Shown: positions 60,998-64,000 of the stretch, in pieces
Numbering within the stretch: position 1 is the first letter of the stretch
How the letters are laid out: the number at the start of each line of letters is the position of its first letter
Assembly: GCA_963761475.1 (NCBI GenBank)
Contig: CAVXGT010000019.1
Location: 806,001 to 870,000 of the forward strand
Direction: 5' to 3'
Origin: Ga0077555 sp963761475
GTDB lineage: Bacteria; Pseudomonadota; Alphaproteobacteria; Rhizobiales; Hyphomicrobiaceae
DNA length: 64,000 nt
Translations under genes and position numbers: made by a program
The notes under the pieces: model-generated
The model's input: only the letters and a program-made list of their open reading frames with translations
What the model was told of the DNA's origin: nothing
Database searches by the model: none

Positions 60998-62174
60998 ATG
61001 ACTGCCGTGACCAAGCCCGCGCGCCGGCCTCAGTGCGCGCATTTTTCGTCTGGACCCTGCGCCAAGCGGCCCGGGATGGACGCCTCAGGCTCTCGCTGGT
61101 GCCTTTACCGGCCGCTCGCACCGGGCCAAGGAAGGCAAAGCCCGCCTCAAAGCGGCTATCGACAAAACCAAGGCGGTGCTTGGTCTGCCGGACGGCTACC
61201 TGTGCGCCATCGTGCCGGCGTCGGATACCGGTGCCTTCGAAATGGCTCTGTGGTCGATGCTCGGGGCGCGCGGTGTCGAGGCACTGGCCTGGGAAAGCTT
61301 CGGCAAAGGCTGGGTGACGGACATCGTCAAGCACCTCAAGCTCAAGGATGTGCGGGTCACGGACGTGGCTTATGGAGAGCTGCCGGATCTCGGCAAGGTG
61401 GATTTTGCCCGCGACGTCATTTTCACGGCGAACGGCACCACGTCCGGCGTGCGGGTACCGGACTACGCCTGGATCCCGGCCGACCGGCAGGGCCTTACGT
61501 TCGTCGATGCGACATCCGCCGTCTTTGCGCAGGTGATCGACTGGTCGAAGGTCGATGTCCTGACCTTCTCATGGCAGAAGGTGCTCGGCGGGGAGGCGGC
61601 GCATGGCATGCTGGTTCTGTCGCCGCGTGCCGTGCAGCGGCTCGAAAGCTACGTGCCGGCCTGGCCGCTACCGAAAGTGTTCCGCCTGACCAGCGGCGGC
61701 AAGCTCAACAAAGGTGTGTTCGAGGGCGAGACCATCAACACGCCGTCGATGCTGTGCGTGGAAGATTATCTCGATGCGCTGGCGTGGGCCGAGAGCGTGG
61801 GTGGCCATGCGGGCCTGGTTGCGCGCGCCGATGCCAATGCCCAGGTGCTGCAGGCGTGGGCTGACAAGACTGCGTGGATCACGAACCTGGCAAGCGATCC
61901 GGCCACCGCATCGAACACCAGCGTCTGCCTGAAGCTCGTCGACCCTGTGCTGGCCCGGCTCGATGACGGGGCGCAAAAGGACTTCGTCAAGGCCATGGCC
62001 TCGGCGCTCGAGAAGGAAGGCGTTGCCAACGATATCGCCAACCATCGCGATGCGCCGGCATCGTTCCGGATCTGGACGGGCGCCACCATCGAGCGTGGCG
62101 ATCTCGAGGCCTTGACGCCCTGGCTCGACTGGGCGTTCGCGAACGAAAAAGCCAAGCTCGCAGCGACCGCCTGA
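60998..62174 (+). pseudogene. serC: Phosphoserine transaminase, frameshifted near 61076
   Basis: A PLP transaminase of about 390 residues (Methanosarcina-type SerC) that makes phosphoserine from 3-phosphohydroxypyruvate. The first frame gives PQCAHFSSGPCAKRPG. Removing the A at 61076 continues it as WTPQALAGAFTGRSHRAKEG, then VPASDTGAFEMALWSMLG, FVDATSAVFAQVIDWSKVDV, the Schiff-base Lys in FSWQKVLGGEAAHG, and FNTPS-like INTPSMLCVEDYLDAL. The rest is intact. Because the serine pathway is normally required, an inserted base in the assembly is likely. It lies behind the serC leader and is followed by serA on the same strand. Confidence 0.92.
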
Positions 62175-62332
62175 GGCGATCGGCCCCGCCCTGCCGCCGT
62201 AGAGCGGTGGGGGCGGGTGGCCGCAATTCCACCAACACCTGCGCCTTGGTGCTGCCGGATCATGGCTCGCTTCCGAGCGACCGGTCTGCTCGCCCGATAG
62301 AGCGCATTGCCAAAACCAGGGAGTTTGCCTCC

Positions 62333-63925
62333 ATGACTGCACCCAAAGTCCTGATTTCCGATGAGCTTTCCGACGCTGCCGTCGCGATCTTCAAGAACAA
62401 CGGTATCGACGTCACGTTCGAGCCCAAGCTCGGCAAGGACAAAGAGCGTCTCGAGAAGCTCATTCCGGCCTTTGACGGCCTTGCTATTCGCTCAGCGACC
62501 AAGGTGACCGAGAAGCTGCTACAGGCGGCGACCAATCTCAAGGTTGTAGGGCGTGCCGGAATCGGTGTCGATAACGTCGACATCCGCGCCGCTACTGCCA
62601 AGGGCGTGATCGTGATGAACACGCCGTTCGGCAATTCGATTACCACGGCCGAGCACGCGGTTGCGATGATGATGGCGCTGGCTCGCCAGATTCCAGAAGC
62701 TGACCGTTCGACGCAAGCGGGCAAGTGGGAAAAATCCAAGTTCATGGGCGTCGAGTTGTTCGGCAAGACGCTTGGCGTGGTCGGGTGTGGCAATATCGGT
62801 TCGATCGTCGCCGATCGCGGTGTTGGTCTTAAGATGAAGGTGATTGCCTACGATCCCTTTCTCACCGACGAGCGGGCCATGGAAATCGGCGTCGAGAAGG
62901 TCGAACTGCACGAGCTGCTGTCGCGCGCCGATTTCATCACGCTGCACACGCCGCTCACCGACCGCACGCGGGGGATCATCGGAGAGGCAGCATTCGCGCG
63001 CATGAAGAAGGGCGTTCGGATCATCAATTGCGCGCGTGGGGGACTGATCGAGGAAGCGGCGCTGCTCGAGGCGCTGAAGTCCGGTCAAGTGGCAGGAGCG
63101 GCGCTTGATGTGTTCGAGGAGGAGCCCGCGATCAACACGCCGCTGTTCGGGGCGCCCAATCTGATCTGCACGCCGCATCTGGGGGCTGCCACCAGCGAGG
63201 CGCAGGAGAACGTTGCGCTGCAGGTGGCGGAGCAGATGTCGGCCTACCTTTTGAAGGGCGCGATCTCGAACGCCATCAATTTCCCCTCTATCACTGCGGA
63301 GGAAGCGCCGCGGCTCAAGCCCTATGTAAAGCTTGCCGAGCAACTGGGCTCGTTTGCCGGGCAGCTCACCGAAAGCTCGATCAAGGGCATTCAGATCGAG
63401 TACTCGGGCGCGGTTGCCGAACTCAACGTCAAGCCGATCACGGCGGCGGCGGTGGCGAGCGTCCTGCGCTGGCACCTGGGCGATGGCATCAACATGGTCT
63501 CGGCGGTGTCGCTCGCCGAGCAGCGGGGAATGCAGATCCAGACCACGACGCGCGGCCAGGACGGCATCTACGAGAGCTACGTCAAGCTGACGGTGAAGAC
63601 GGACCAGTACGACCGCTCGGTGGCTGGCACAGTCTTCTCCGATGGCCGCCCGCGTTTCATCCAGGTGCGCGACATTGACATGGAATTCGAGGTGACACCC
63701 CACATGCTGTTCGTGCGCAATGCTGACAAGCCCGGCTTCATCGGCCGGTTCGGCATGGCGATGGGGGAAGCCGGCGTCAACATCGCGACCTTGAATCTCG
63801 GGCGTGACAAGCCGGGCGGCGATGCCATCTGCCTGGTGTCATTGGACGAGCCGATTTCCGATGCGGTGCTGGAGACTGTCAAAAGCATGCCGCAGGTGAT
63901 CCGAGCCAACCGGCTGCAGTTCTGA
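62333..63925 (+). CDS. serA: D-3-phosphoglycerate dehydrogenase
   Basis: A 530-residue long-form PHGDH, the first step of serine synthesis. Substrate and nucleotide domains show VGRAGIGVDNVDIRAATAKG, VVGCGNIGSIVADRGVGL, LHTPLTDRTRGIIGEAAFAR and INCARGGLIEEAAL, with the catalytic His in CTPHLGAATSEAQE. An intervening regulatory domain (about 320-450) and a C-terminal ACT domain (MLFVRNADKPGFIGRFGMAM) follow, so feedback by serine is possible. I start at 62333, where MTAPKVLISDELSD begins. The earlier open frame lacks similarity. It is 158 bases after serC and probably shares its transcript. Confidence 0.96.
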   Translation: MTAPKVLISDELSDAAVAIFKNNGIDVTFEPKLGKDKERLEKLIPAFDGLAIRSATKVTEKLLQAATNLKVVGRAGIGVDNVDIRAATAKGVIVMNTPFGNSITTAEHAVAMMMALARQIPEADRSTQAGKWEKSKFMGVELFGKTLGVVGCGNIGSIVADRGVGLKMKVIAYDPFLTDERAMEIGVEKVELHELLSRADFITLHTPLTDRTRGIIGEAAFARMKKGVRIINCARGGLIEEAALLEALKSGQVAGAALDVFEEEPAINTPLFGAPNLICTPHLGAATSEAQENVALQVAEQMSAYLLKGAISNAINFPSITAEEAPRLKPYVKLAEQLGSFAGQLTESSIKGIQIEYSGAVAELNVKPITAAAVASVLRWHLGDGINMVSAVSLAEQRGMQIQTTTRGQDGIYESYVKLTVKTDQYDRSVAGTVFSDGRPRFIQVRDIDMEFEVTPHMLFVRNADKPGFIGRFGMAMGEAGVNIATLNLGRDKPGGDAICLVSLDEPISDAVLETVKSMPQVIRANRLQF

Positions 63926-64000
63926 GCCTGTAGCGGCCCCTTTTGCTTGGTATGTAGCAATGCGGACATGAGGCTCGTGGGCCGGCGAAATAAGTGCTGA

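Noticed and set aside
60998..61864. A 288-codon frame starting at the serC ATG taken as an independent protein
   Set aside because: Only its first 26 residues match SerC. After the extra base at 61076 it is an out-of-frame shadow of the transaminase.

Overview
The window is GC-rich, densely coded DNA from an alphaproteobacterium, most likely order Hyphomicrobiales. The main signs are the hslV / hisB / DUF2628 / hisH neighbourhood, a serC leader element ahead of serC-serA, a DUF1127 protein, a type-2 ArgC and many ATGA stop/start overlaps. The family-level placement is inference. No phage genes, insertion sequences, CRISPR array or rRNA were seen. One tRNA (Gly, anticodon CCC) is present.

Layout. 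1-1010: the end of a GNAT acetyltransferase gene and a BDH2-like dehydrogenase. 1853-8293: a minus-strand vitamin B12 uptake operon (TonB receptor, binding protein, permease, ATPase) behind a well-formed cobalamin riboswitch, with a patatin-like lipase gene as a probable last cistron. 8414-11288: a fused DUF262-DUF1524 (GmrSD-type) nuclease gene and hemF. 11567-17051: an acyl-CoA catabolic operon (two acyl-CoA dehydrogenases, an NDP-forming acyl-CoA ligase, an enoyl-CoA hydratase). 17239-25909: amidase, pdxH, a surface protein, hisA, tRNA-Gly, a Baeyer-Villiger monooxygenase, a class III transaminase, a DUF1499 protein and an MBL hydrolase. 26028-27259: argC behind what looks like an arginine attenuator. 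27739-37760: TolC, a cupin-mobA-mobB operon ending in a subtilisin-like pseudoprotease, an orphan solute-binding protein, an M19 dipeptidase and an ABC exporter. 38240-45694: a ten-gene Mrp/Mbh-type cation/proton antiporter operon with three D-type subunits. 45701-51254: an MFS exporter, a PilZ-REC protein, hslV, hisB and hisH. 51491-55341: a very large secreted protein gene with Cys-rich modules and a Pro-Arg repeat tail. 55820-63925: aminopeptidase P, DUF1127, prmA, a DUF3754 protein, serC and serA.

How the genes work together. The B12 operon is one receptor-to-ATPase uptake route under ligand control. The acyl-CoA block encodes activation, dehydrogenation and hydration. The Mrp cluster encodes a membrane ion-transport complex without any redox module. 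serC and serA encode two consecutive steps of serine synthesis.

A caution runs through the annotation. At least five genes (acyl-CoA dehydrogenase 2, acyl-CoA ligase, the giant secreted protein, prmA, serC) are interrupted by frameshifts. All seven net shifts go in the same sense: one extra base. Because serC and prmA are normally intact housekeeping genes, assembly insertions are the simplest explanation.

The observations I rate highest are the putative arginine attenuator upstream of argC, the Mbh-ordered antiporter operon with three D subunits, the giant modular secreted protein, the fused GmrSD-type nuclease and the PilZ-REC fusion.
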